Source: Artemisia argyi
Lineage: Eukaryota > Streptophyta > Magnoliopsida > Asterales > Asteraceae
Assembly: GCA_030686995.1 (NCBI GenBank)
Contig: JARVZY010002386.1
Location: 1 to 64,000 of the forward strand
Reading direction: 5' to 3'
DNA: 64,000 bases
The translations under genes were made by a program, and so were the position numbers. Shown here in pieces: positions 30,924-43,010 of this stretch; the first letter of the stretch is position 1; every line of letters begins with the position of its first letter. The notes beneath the pieces are model-generated. The model saw nothing but the letters and a program-made list of their open reading frames with translations. It was not told the origin of the DNA and searched no databases.

Positions 30924-33564
30924 TTACACTAAAAAGTTTTGTGGAGTGGAAAGCTGTGACAGACGGTTGATGATGCGATTGGATGAAGCCGGGTCTCTCT
31001 CATTCATGGGTGTCTGAATATTTGAATCGTGATGTGCCTCATTGGTCAAGTATTGAATTGTAGTAGAACATCCCAGGTTTTCATTACCAATGGTAACACC
31101 ACCACATATATCCTTGAGAGACCTCAGTTTTGTTTTTGGACATCTCTGTCATATAATAACCATGAAAACATTAATTCTGGCTACACACAAAATACTTATT
31201 TGTTACGAGTACGAGACTTACTTTTTTTGTCACCAATGGCTTGCTACATGAACCTCGGTCGTGTCCCGTTGCACCACACCTGGTGCATTGCTTCCTTTTA
31301 GGCTCCTCCCCTTGAGATCGGATGCGATCTTTCTTTTTTGGCCTCCCTGCCTGCCTCTTAACTATAACCGGTGGCAATACAGTTTGCAAGTCATCGGGAG
31401 CTTCCCACTGCGAAACATCTTCTACAGGATTAAACAAACCCTCGTATGTTTCTTTCAGTGTTATTCTGAAAAACCAAGGTTGGACCAATCCTTGAACACT
31501 AGTTAAACCAGCTACTCTAGCCACAGCACATACGTGTCCACACGGTAGACCCGAAAGGTCCCATTTGCGACAAGTACATGTCCCTTCTGTCAAATCAACA
31601 ACATGGCCTCTTCGGTTGTCTTTCACTTCATACTTTTTCATTTTGTCAATGCCCTTAACCGTCCAATTAACGCTCTTGATGATTCTGTCATGAACTTTGG
31701 ATGTTGCCCAGTCTAAAATTTCTTCCTCCATTGCATCTAACATTAAAAAGCTTAACATCATTATAGTCACTTGTCTTACTTTTTAAACACATGAAAAGAA
31801 AAAAAAATCACATCTAATTAGGTAATAATAATATTTTAACCATAGGTTGCACATTTTTTTACAAGCTTACCTTCGTATTTTGCCCGACGTTCAAAATACC
31901 ACCGTTGAAGAAGGGATCTATACCAATCCATGAGCATCGTAATTGGGACTCTGCGCACTTCCTTTGTTAAAGCATTGATTGACTCCACGCTATTCGATGT
32001 CATGTAATTGTATCTGTTTGCAGGGCAGTATGCCCTGTACCATTTCTCAAACCCTGCTTCCTCTAGTGTTTTGTACGCCTCGGGTTTAGTGGCACGAATA
32101 GCACAAACACACATATCAAACTCCGCCGTTGTGTAAGCCTTGCACGTCTTCCAATACAAATTCTTTAAAGAATCACTTTGCATATTGGCATTCATCATCA
32201 TATGGCGACAACAAAAACCATGAAAGGCGTTTGGAAAAACATTCTTACACGCAAGGCTAATTGCATAATATCTGTCCGATATGATGGCCAATTCAGAAAC
32301 CTCACCTATGCATTCTTTCAGCTTTGTCAAAAACCAGCTCCATGTCTCCCCTGTCTCACCTTGAGTTACACCGGTTGCAATGGGTATTATTTGATTGTTT
32401 CCATCCATTCCAACTGCAGCAAGATTGGTGCCAAGGTAACGGCCTTTTAAATGCGCCGCATCGATTATTATCAACGGCCGCAAAGAGCATAAAAAACTCC
32501 TAACCTGTTAGATTAATAACAAATCAATTCTTGGGTAATAACTAAAAATACTTAAACATTTTGAACCACTCAAACATAAATAATAAAGAATATGAAAAAC
32601 AGATATTTCAAATTACTCTTACCGCAACACCGAAGGCTACAAAACATTGCTTAAAGCGTCCTGCATCATCCGTGTCAATGTGTGTTACTGTTCCCTCGTT
32701 TGCCAACTTTAAGTAGTGGAAATAATACGGTAACTGCTCAAAAGAAGCCTTAGGACATCCCTGAGTAGCCAGCATTGCAAGTTGCTTCCCTTTCCAGGCT
32801 CTTTTGTAAGTAATGTCTATATTCCAAGCTAAATTGAAATCTAGTTGTATTTCCTTTGGTTTATACACTCTGGAAGTGTCTCTCATTTTCGGTACTAGCA
32901 TATGACTCAGTACTTTTGATGTGGCATTGCAATGATTAGAATTTATGGTTGTTTTGGAACATGTGTGAACATCGTTGATGCTAGTTATCCTGAATTTTTT
33001 AATACCTTTACCGGCCTGATTGAACACATACCATTTGCATTCGGGCACCTTACATCTAACACGGTAAGCTAGCTGACAAGATTTCACAACTTTATATTGA
33101 TAACCTTCTTTTATACATTTGACCGCTATGTCTTTGATGCATTCTTCCTTATCGACAAATTCGTCAAATACCTTAAACGCACGTCCATCTCTAGCGTTCT
33201 GGAACTTTGGGAGTTTAACAAAATTAGGAGGACTTGGTGGGACAGGCATATAGTTGAATGTGTTTGTTTTCCATGTATGCTCAAAATTCGTATTTTGATT
33301 TGTGTTTACTTGTTCATCATTTGGGTTAACAAAGTTGTTGATTTCGGGGTTGGGTGGTTCATCACCTAAGCTAACATTAAGATCAAACCCTAAGGATTCT
33401 GAAGATGAACTTTGACTTACCGTTACTAGTTCTGTGCGGATATCGATGAACAAGCTTTTAACCTCTGGCTTCCATTCTTCGACGTCTTTCATGAAGCATA
33501 GCAAGTCAGCGTCATCAATTATGGACACCTTGTTTACATTTATTTTGTATGATAACAAAATCAT
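30924..33564 (-). CDS. MURA-type transposase, gene E
   Basis: Four exons are inferred on the minus strand: 33564-32623, 32504-31871, 31736-31222 and 31145-30924, all with GT/AG borders and matching phase. Order of domains: a PB1-like end, the MuDR N-terminal zinc region (FKVFDEFVDKEECIKDI, YRVRCKVPECKWYVF, HTCSKT), the DDE transposase core with LIIIDAAHLKG (first Asp) and LAIISDRYYAI (second Asp), the SWIM zinc finger (CTCRKWDLSGLPCGHVCAV), and a zinc knuckle (CTRCGATGHDRGSC). The catalytic Glu was not assigned with certainty. No stop or frameshift is seen in the joined frame, so this may be the one gene of the element still able to make its protein. The start is uncertain: the frame continues to an AG at about 33605, so another 5' exon may exist. 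It would cut and move the element by binding its ends. Confidence 0.85.
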
Positions 33565-33780
33565 TGACAACCTAGCGGAAAGCTTAAACTTTTTCTTTAC
33601 ATAGCGGACTAGGGTTGCTTAATCAATATGATGTGGAAGTTGAACAAGAAATTTCGACCCCTGATAAACCAAAAAAACTTTGATTATGGAGGGTCCCTTC
33701 ATTTTAACTTGTTTTGCAAAAGAAATGGTAGAAGTAAATTACAACCCATAAACATAAAACTTTACCAAATATCTACACCT

Positions 33781-34210
33781 AACAGTCGCCCAAACAAAGC
33801 AATAGTTGCCCAAATACCGGACTAGCAAGTCACCCATAGTACAAGTACATTTATTGCTTGTACTATTTCTTCAATATTATAATAGTTTCATTTCAAAATT
33901 ATTTGAAATGAAACTTATAGAAAAAAGAACTTGGATTTTTACATATTTTATAATGATCATATACAACTTTTTTTTACACGAAATAGCAACACCTAACAGT
34001 CGCCCAAAATAATTAATTCTTCCAAAAAATGCGTACCAACTAGTTGCCCAAAATTAATAATACTATTTACAATTGTCATTTACTAAAATATTCTAATAAT
34101 ATACAAATATATTAAATAAGTCAAATACATCAGTTGAATATTTAAATAATTTAAATAATATATTATTTCTTTTAACAAATATCAACACCTAACAGTCGGC
34201 CAAATTACAC
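33781..34210 (+). repeat. Word cluster between genes E and F
   Basis: AGTCGCCCAAAC and AGTTGCCCAAAT (33784-33816), AACAGTCGCCCAAAAT (33995-34010), AGTTGCCCAAAAT (34042) and AACAGTCGGCCAAAT (34190). CACCTAACAGTCG precedes three of them. It lies upstream of both the minus-strand transposase gene and plus-strand gene F. Confidence 0.75.
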
Positions 34211-35104
34211 CTAACGTTATTAATTGTCCCTTTAGTTAACTATATTATTTTTAGAGAACAAGATTGAAAATTAAAAAGGTCAATAATACTTAAACTTTAA
34301 ATAAACGTGACAACATATTTTGTATAGGTATACCAAAAGATTTTGTACATGCAAGTTGATTTTAATCATAAAGTACCTATAGCTACTTCATGTTATTGGG
34401 AGAAGATACATAACACTTCCGCATTAAACCACTTTCAAGTTTCAACCAACACTTGATCTTCACACTGATCTTATCTCTTCTCCATATACGGTTTGTTCTT
34501 GCAACTAATTTCTTCTTTAATTACCCACTTTTTTTCGTTCTTGTTCTTTTGGTATGATATAATCCTCACGCCAAAAACCTGATACATTTGATAAGCTTGC
34601 ATCTTTTCTGAAACATGTAGTGCGACACTGTTTTTTCGGTTTTTTCTTCATAGCAAAAGGAGGTTGATTGTTGTATGATAGTGCTAATCTTTGAATTGAA
34701 AATAGGATACCGAAGGTACTGAAGTACCGTATATGCTACGTATAGTATATTCTTATCGTTATTGTAAATAATCATGTGATTCTATTAATTTAAGTACATG
34801 TATACTGTACCGATTGGATATTAAAATTACATGGTTACTGTAACTACTAGTGTTAAGTATGGTAATTCAGGGGCTATTGAAGCAAAAGAAATGTTAGTCA
34901 ATAAGTCAGAACCATTGAAATGTTAGATGAACTCATTGAATGGGTTAAAAAAATGAGGAAATTTAAGTTTGTGGTGTTAGGGCACATTTGATTGTATTAG
35001 TTTATCACAAGGTTAGTGTAACAATAAAGTATATTTAGATGTGATATAAGATTGTTAAAAACTTGAAAGGCATTTATTGACAGATGTATTCGTAGGTATA
35101 CAGT
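34211..35104. other. A/T-rich spacer upstream of gene F
   Basis: No ORF is supported. It probably contains the promoter of gene F; no TATA box stands out among many A/T-rich words. Confidence 0.4.
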
Positions 35105-36635
35105 ATGGCGCAACAGTTTGTTTTACCATACGTCCACAACACCTTTCTATGTGAACAGGTAATGGTAGTTAAGCAACGTTAAACTCTTTCCCTATATTAA
35201 TCTTTTAGTTGGTAAACGTCAGTTTGAACAACCTCGGATGAAACTAATTTTGTTTACATACTAAATGTTGGAACAGGCTCTTCCCGAGTATTTTGAAGAC
35301 TATTTCAAGTCCGAAAATGATTTCATGTACTTGACAGGCAACGACAGGTTGCGTTACAAGACAGTGCTGTCACCCAAAGATGGCCGATGGGTTGTGTGGG
35401 ACTTAGAGTGGCAGGCATTTGTTTCTGCAAATGTCCCTGATCAAACAGCAGAAATTCATTTTATCAAGCAGGGACAAGATGAATACTATGTTACAGTGTA
35501 TGCAAAGGATGGTTCTGAGTGCGCTGGGTACGACAGGCGTACGATAGGGCGAAGGATGATACGCTGTTTAACAACCTACGATCCCAGTAGGCAAACGGTA
35601 AATACATTTGTTATATGGACTTATAAACTCTGTTTTGTATTTTATAGCCAGAATATATGAGTTCCATTATATTTAACAAATAAAGAAATTTGATAATATG
35701 TTTGTACGTGTAGTTACTGGCTGGAGATTTTATTCAAGATATGTGGCAACCGAGCTACAAACTAATATATGCTACTGATATGGTATTCTATGTTAAGAAC
35801 GAGAGGGTTAAACCTTACGCGGATCGGGTTGTCAGAATGAACTCGTTCAGCGGAGATGGGTGGGATGATTTTATTGAGACTAGTGGTATTGAATCTGGCC
35901 AGAGGCTTGCCTTTACGAACCTTGAAATGTACAGGTTATCGGTTGTTGTGCTCGGAGGAGATGGCATGGGCTTGAGCAAAGAAGATATTCGGTATCAGTT
36001 GCCAAAGAGGACCCCATGACCCGCTTTTTTCTGTGACCGAACTGGTAATACGTATTCTACGATTGCAACTTTACAACACATTAAGACAGTCCTTCCATAG
36101 CTGTCAGATAAGCAGTGAAATATTAAGTCATTAATTTATTTTTGTTTTATTTTACCAGACTTGAGGTTGCAGCACCTTTGCAGCTGGGGACATCACAAGG
36201 ATCATGTTAATGAGGATCACGTTCTATACACTAGATTTACCGGAAAGGATCTGGTATTATTCAATTATATAATAACATGAAACTTGTATATGTATTGTAT
36301 ACGCGTGATGAAGCATATAAAACAAAAAAAATATTTTGTGTATGCAGAAGTTAGTGTATGATTTCGATGAGACGCAACACTTGCGCAGCTGCAGCAGAGC
36401 GAAACTTGTACACATGAATGCTATGGGCGTTGGTTTTCAGATGGCTGCAGATATGCTTTTCAAACATGACGAGAAAACAATGAAAGATGTGCTGAACATT
36501 AAGGGGAACTGGTTACAATTTGGTAAAGATTGTGCTTTCGATGATGGTAGAATGATGCGACTGAAACTTGTGCGTATTCAAACACGATATGTGGCTGGTT
36601 CAGAGGATCGGGTTCCTGTGTTTCATGTTTGCTAG
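35105..36635 (+). pseudogene. Possible B3-like DNA-binding protein, gene F
   Basis: Exons inferred: 35105-35158 (ATG at 35105), 35277-35597, 35714-36019 and, beyond a stop, 36162-36252 and 36348-36635. The third exon contains FSGDGWDDFIETSGIESGQRLAF and then LSVVVLG, which fits the second half of a plant B3 domain (GW..F......L..GD.L.F). The last exon (GVGFQMAADMLF...TMKDVLNIKGNWLQF) resembles the first half of another B3 fold. B3 proteins bind DNA as transcription factors in the nucleus. The third exon ends in TGA at 36017-36019; reading past it needs a frame change near 36010, so the gene is either shorter than thought or broken. Similarity is weak and the call is tentative; position between two word clusters shows it belongs to the element. 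Confidence 0.4.
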
Positions 36636-37007
36636 GATACTAAACTCTGTGTTTTAATTGTGTAAAAACTTATTGTCTAAACTGATTTATTAAGTAAGGT
36701 TCCATGTTTATGAACGGTTTAATCGTAGGAATATTTGGACTTCCATGAAGCCATATTTTGGTATGTTATTAATGTGTATTTGGAAGTTGTATGATCCTAC
36801 GAATATTTTGACTTATATGAAGCCTTATTTTGTCAATGTTTTTTTAAACATGTTCTGGTGTATAAGTAAGTTGTGTTGAAATGTTGGTATAACTAGTTAC
36901 AAGGAAAGAGCAATAATGTTTACACTGTATCTAAGTGTTTGACTATATGGTTATACTTATAGAATACAAGATCCACAAGGCGTGTCAAATAAAGTATTGA
37001 AAGTACA

Positions 37008-37040
37008 GGTTGCCCAATTGGCCTAACAGTCGCCCAAACA
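37008..37040 (+). repeat. GTTGCCCAA word pair upstream of gene G
   Basis: GGTTGCCCAAT at 37008-37018 and AACAGTCGCCCAAAC at 37026-37040, about 80-115 bp before the ATG of gene G. Confidence 0.75.
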
Positions 37041-37121
37041 ATGTACAACACATGCCTTTAATTACCATTTTTTAGATGTGGAAAACACACACACACATAG
37101 GTCTAACCAAAAACTTTTAAA

Positions 37122-37629
37122 ATGCCATCTTATTCATCTTGTTCATACAGATCTAGGCGTTATACTCTCGAAGAATTACTTGACAAAACCCACTGTGATT
37201 GTGATCCACCTCTACCAGTTGAGGAGCGAGTTTCTTTGTCAACAGGTAATCCTGGTAGAAGGTATAAAGCCTGTCCCATCTATGTAAGTACTTGTCTGAT
37301 CAATTGTTATTTTTACAAGAACACACTGTTTTCGTTTACTCATGTGTGTATTCATTATTTTGTTAGGACCAAAAAAAAAATGTGGCTTCTATGGTTTCAT
37401 TGATCCTGAACTACCTTCAGCTTATTACAAGGATTTGCTTTTCAAAATGTATGTGGGTAACTATAGGTTAAACGGCCAGACAAGCAAAGAGACTGGGAAA
37501 GATGATCCGAATAATCAGCTGGCGATGGTGGAGATGAAGGAAGAGATTGTTTCCATAAAGTCAACAATTACTTTGTTAAGTAGGGTTGTAGTGTTCCTTG
37601 CTGTGATACTTGCATATCGTATGATTTAG
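37122..37629 (+). pseudogene. GRF zinc-finger protein with C-terminal membrane segment, gene G
   Basis: Two exons (37122-37283 and about 37367-37629). The first gives a Ser/Arg-rich start and the GRF zinc-finger half CDCDPPLPVEERVS, then GNPGRRYKACP. The second gives KCGFYGFIDPELPSAYYKDL, the rest of the finger. A polar linker and a hydrophobic C-terminal segment (LLSRVVVFLAVILAYRM) follow, probably a tail anchor. GRF fingers bind nucleic acid; small plant versions with a membrane tail are common next to transposons. The A10 run at 37371-37380 puts the two exons out of frame by one base when the expected GT/AG borders are used, so the copy may be broken or the run miscounted. Confidence 0.65.
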
Positions 37630-37982
37630 AAACAATTGTGCTTGTTTTTTAGCTACATTAGTTTCAGTTGTAATGTTTTATGCTTCATTATCAATGGGAT
37701 GGTGTGTTATGTGTTAAACTTTGTGCTTAAATTTTAGATACATGACCTTAAAAAAAACATGAGGTTGATAGAAACATGAAGTATATATGAAATGTAAACA
37801 AGACATTATAGTTTATGTAAGCAAAGAAACAACGAAACAGAAAACCATGTATCGATGGTATGAAAATGACATACGTTAATACAAATCATCCGTTACAACT
37901 AGTGACATAGGTTTTCCTAGGGATACTTAGGTGACATAATAAAAATAACCAAATTCAGCAAATGTTCAACAACGATTACATA

Positions 37983-40900
37983 TCATTTAACTTCCACTCT
38001 ATAATTCCAAAAGTACTCGAGCATACGTTCACGGTACGCCAACGCTGCTTGCACAGGGTCGGCCACTTCCAATGGTAGGTTATGACACAACCTGTATAAC
38101 CACATACAAACCCACACCCCATAGTCTCCAAATAGATCCCCTTGAACCGGAACACTCGCATAATCAAAAGAGATTTGATACTTGTCAACTGATATGCCTT
38201 TACTCTTCAAAACCCCAGAGTCCTTTAAATACGAAGTCAGACGCAATGGCAGTTCTCCTTTCATGGTCCTCCACCAGCTTCTTCTGTTTCTCTTTGCCAA
38301 ACCAAGCGAGTCATAAAACGTAACGACACCACTTTTGATTTGAAGTTGAGCTAAACACCACTGTTTATCTGGTTCGTTAACGGGAAATAAGACCTGATAT
38401 ACACAATTCAATCTTAAACTGTCTTTGTATAATAAAAGATTATAATATATGCAAAAGGTATAGGAACCATAAATGTAGAAACCTTTTCAACATCAGTCCA
38501 TGGAAGTGGGTACCTCGACACGTCAGAAAAGTAAGTAGGCATCATACCACCAAGTATAGCTTGACAGAAATGAGGGCTTACAGCAGCCCAATCAGCCTCT
38601 TTTGGTCTGAAACGCCATAGTAGGTCAATCCACAGATCAAGGTGCTGTATAGTCAAATTAAACAAAAAACGAAAGTTAAATACACAACCAGGACTTTTTA
38701 AAAGTTAACAGGGATATAGTTACGTACAATGTCACTCAACCAGCCCCTCTTAAAAGTGTCGAGACCGGATAACGCCATCCAAAACCGGCGGTCAACATGA
38801 ATGTCACAACGACCCCATGGAAAGCAATACTTAGGTGGCTTGAACTCCTTTAAAAACATTCTGATAGGTTACGACACATTTACCTGTTTGCGCTTATTGG
38901 GTCGTGAAAGATCCTAAATACAAAATAATAATTACTACTTTTCTCAGCAATTGAAAATACAAAAGAGATATTAACAAATTCTATAATGACTTAGAAATAA
39001 AGTTATGTTGTCGGTTACCTCTTGAAAAGGTTCCAGAGACATTATATTGGGTTGACCCGTCCTTGTCAGTTGAAAAGTTTGGAGAGACGTTGTACTGGGT
39101 TTAGCAGACCTTGTCACCGGTTTTTGGATAATCACCTCCTTATCCTGAAACTAAAATTAGGTACATACAAGTTATACATGGACACAGGCCGTATAATTTA
39201 CCATATGAATATTACAAGTGCTATACCTCTTCAACCGGAGGAGTTACAACAAGCCCCTTAAGCGTTATCGACCTTGTTTGTGGAAAGTGAGGACCAGTAG
39301 GTGGTTGCTCATCAACAACCGATGCAATCAGTGCACCGTACTTCTTCTTCTTCTTCTTGCTTAGCTTGATAGTCTTAACGATAGCCCGTTCAAAGCTGAT
39401 AACCTTAGGTGACTTCTTCTTATTTTTCATCTGCTTTCCAATGACAGGTCCAAATACATTCTGTAAACAAGGTTTCTGATATCGTTTAACAACACTTACG
39501 TATTCAGGTTTTGTCATTTGATTCTGCGTTTTAAAAACATAATGTGTTACAAGATAAAACATACAGCCTTTTTAAATAGCAAGCATAAACTAGTATGTAC
39601 CTCAAAAGCTTGCTTGAAGACTGATTTATCTTCTTTGTTCACATTATTACTTCCAGGAACGACCAATTCTGCAGCAAATACTTCCTTCCCATCCTCCTTT
39701 TCATTTATAGCATCATCTTCCATGATATCATCCAAGGAATACTCAGCTGGATTCTTTTCACCGTTTTCAAGGTTAAGGTATTGGTCCGTAAAATGACTAT
39801 CCTGAACAAATATACATAACCGTTAATGCAAAAGTCACTGTAAGGATACCTAAACTAACTAATGTATTCACAATGTAAAAGAGTTAAATATATTTACATA
39901 CTTCACAATTTGAAATGGGGACTTCTTTGTTAAGGTTGAGTAACGAATGAACAGCTGTGCAAACAGCGGGAGGAAAGGGATCAACAGCGGGAGCATCAGG
40001 TGATCTTATTAGAAGTTGCATGGTAGAATTATACAATTGAGACTCATTATAATCGCCCTTCCCATCTTCCTCATCAACTTCCATAGGATTCACTGACTGG
40101 CGTAAAAGTTCCCCATCATCCGGATGACCGTCTGAATATGAAACTGCGGTCTGCATTTGAAAAGCATATAATCGACAGGTGAGAAAATAAATAAATTGTG
40201 GTATTTACCATTGCATTGAATGATTATATACAACATCACCATATAAAGTTGGATACTAACCATCGAATCGTAATAATCAGAATCAGAATTTCCTTTCACA
40301 TCAGACTCTTTTGAGCACGCATGAGATTGTGGTGCTAAATGTGAGACTATGGCCTTGTCATGACATTTGTCGTCTGTAGCTACAGAATCTTTTGAGTGTA
40401 CATTTGATTGATGGGGACCAACCTCAAACTTAGATTTTATATTCAAAATGCTCTCTATCTCTTGAACTCTCTTTCTTAGAACATCAAACTCGGCAACAAC
40501 GACAGGACTAACATGACAGCATTCGCGTTTCTCAATCAACTGTAATCTTGTTTTAAGAGAATCAACCTCTTGGAAAAGGTCAGGAAGTGATATAGTTGAT
40601 GCCACCTGAATATGATTCTGTTGTTGTAAAACTTGAGGCCAACTACTCTGCTCGACATTGAATGACTCAACCGGTTCCTCATCATGTCCATGTAAAACTC
40701 GCCCACCATCGACATCTCTTGTTTCAACACTATGTCCTTTCTCGGCAACGACATCTTCCATAGGGATATCATATAGTAAATCTTGATCGGCAACATAACC
40801 ATCGACATCTCTTGTTTGGACAGCATGTGCTTTGTCGACGACGCTTACAACTACATTTTCATCTTGTACACCAACATCAACATGTACATCTTCACTGGCA

Positions 40901-42567
40901 ACATCTTTTGTTTGAACAACATGCCCATTATAGTCTTGTACGCCACCATCTACAGGATCCACATTTTGTACCTTTTCAGATTCCAGCCCATCTCCCTTTT
41001 CACATTCCACCTCGTCTGCTTCATCAGCCAATCCTTCTATAAATTTCAAATTTGCAGCTTCATCAGCCAATCCTTCTATAAATTTCATATTTGCAGCTTC
41101 ATCACCCAATCCTTCTATAAATTTGACACTTGCAATGAACCAAGGTTCCTCCGTTTCCTTTTTTGTTGGAAACAGCTCGACAATTGGATTGATCTCCTAA
41201 CAAACACAAACATTATACTTATTTGAGATCTGCTAAGGATAAGTACCTTTATAAACCAACAATGAATTTAATTAAACTAACTAGATGTTTGTTTTATACC
41301 TGTCCAAATAAAGTCGAGTAATCTGACTTCCCAAACTTTGCAACCTTGGTCCAAGCAACACCACAAGGTATGACATTCAAGTTTTTAACCCACCAAATTG
41401 AGCTTTTGGGGAAACTTTCCAATATCCATATCTATACAACCAATGATTAAGATACACGTATGTTAAAGAATTGTAAAACAAATCAGTTGTAACTGATAAA
41501 CAATATGAAACTTAAACAACTGTCAAAGGGCATAGGAAGTTTTTTTACCTACATAAACAACAAACCTAATCAATAACAACATCGTCAATTTCAAAGTGTA
41601 GTATATACACATACTCCAGTTTATTATGACAAACAATGTAACCCTCATACAGAAGAAACATAAACAATAAAAACGTAAACTAATCTAAAACAGAGAAACA
41701 TCAACAAGCTAGATGTTTACAAACAAGCTAGTCTAAAGTATTACAGTCAACAAGCATACATTGGAGTTGCATAAACCACTTACCGATTCATTTTAACTAT
41801 AACAGCGCAGATAAAACGATAAAAATCAAAATAATTCTAACCTTGAAAGCCCAAGCAAATCCATAGAGATTGTATGTAGGAGTGTAGTGTGGGTTATTTT
41901 GAATCTCACTTAAATGATATTGGCTGTGTTTAGGAACCACATTCACAGTCCTTCGATAAAATTTGTCCCACATGTATTCGCCCCACGGAAATGCATTCCA
42001 TTCATCAAAATCCTCGACCAACGACATTATATGCTTAGGAACAACATTTCTATCTTCACGACCCATAAACACTAACTCACATGCAATTATGAGACAGACT
42101 CTGACAGCATCGTCATCACTTAATGTTGACCACCTATCATCTTTAAGAAGCTTCAGAAGATCGATGCCCTTTACAGTATTTAGAGCCATTGTTTTCTTCT
42201 CTGGAAACACACGATCACAAAACGGAGGACGATCTTTACTAGCTTTGGTTTTGACTTTCCCAAATCGAAGTCCGGTAATTAAACAAAATTCTTTCCGGCC
42301 AAACTGTAGATAATGATCCCCAATGTGGTATATAATTGGGCAATCAGGAGAAATATTAGACACAGTGACCTGATTTTGCAAAACATAATTCATCAAATGG
42401 CTATCATTTGACGCATACGGAATATCCAACCAAGGACCAAAAACAGTACTTCTAAACAACAAGTAACGCTTTGGATTGGACTTCAACTTCGCATTAATAT
42501 CTTGCAACAACCTAACCGATGACCTGATACTAATTTTCACTGTATAGAAATCATTGCCTTTAGCCAT
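37983..42567 (-). pseudogene. DUF1985-Ulp1 protease-like gene H, active site lost
   Basis: Ten exons inferred on the minus strand: 42567-41842, 41431-41300, 41196-40261, 40150-39902, 39801-39601, 39533-39227, 39144-39019, 38913-38728, 38644-38483 and 38393-37983. Exon 1 has a clean ATG and holds DUF1985 (FGRKEFCLITGLRFG, DDDAVRVCLIIACEL, EWNAFPWGEYMW). Exon 3 is long, acidic, with a coiled coil and three 13-residue repeats. The last exons hold the C48 domain: HLDLWIDLLWRFRP, VTFYDSL with the catalytic Asp, and AALAYRERMLEYFW. The catalytic His is replaced (DKQWCLAQ; gene B has ERHWCVAQ) and the catalytic Cys too (GDYGVWVC, Tyr for Cys). One in-frame TAA lies at 38869-38871. The frame is otherwise open. 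If a product exists it cannot be a cysteine protease, though it might still bind SUMO-like partners (inference). Confidence 0.75.
41021..41137 (-). repeat. 39-bp tandem repeat in gene H exon 3
   Basis: Three tandem units (41021-41059, 41060-41098, 41099-41137) encode a 13-residue repeat of the form KFIEGLADEAANL near the exon start. The first two units are almost identical; the third has diverged. Confidence 0.85.
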
Positions 42568-42749
42568 ATAGAAACGTTTGTGAAATGTTACGGGTTCTTT
42601 ATTGTTTAATAGTAACAGTTAGGGTTTTATTTGGAAGACGGAGAGAATGAACCTACTCATGTAATTTGATGGTGGGAGCGGTGGTAGAGGTGGTAGAGGT
42701 GGTGGTAGAGGAATGGGTTGTGTGTGTGTCTGGTTATATATTTACCCAA

Positions 42750-43010
42750 TTAAGTTGCCCAAAAATAATTTGTAAAAGTTGCCCCGAAGTACAAGTTGCC
42801 AAATGTACTATATTATTATTTTATACAATTTCACTTTTTGCTAAAAGACAAAATATGTATAGTTGCCCAAATACGGTTGCCCGAAAAGTACTAGTTGCCC
42901 TATACGAAATACCTTACACATACCTTACACACACTTACAATTGTTGTACTTGACTAAAAAATTTTAAGGACACGTGTCGCGTTTATATTGAGTTGCTCAA
43001 TTTTTAAGTT
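42750..43010 (-). repeat. GTTGCCC word cluster upstream of gene H, overlapping the right end
   Basis: At least eight copies or near copies of AGTTGCCCAA in plus reading (near 42752, 42777, 42794, 42860, 42876, 42891, 42991 and 43007). The outer ones are part of the right inverted repeat; the inner ones lie within 200 bp of the ATG of gene H. Confidence 0.8.
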
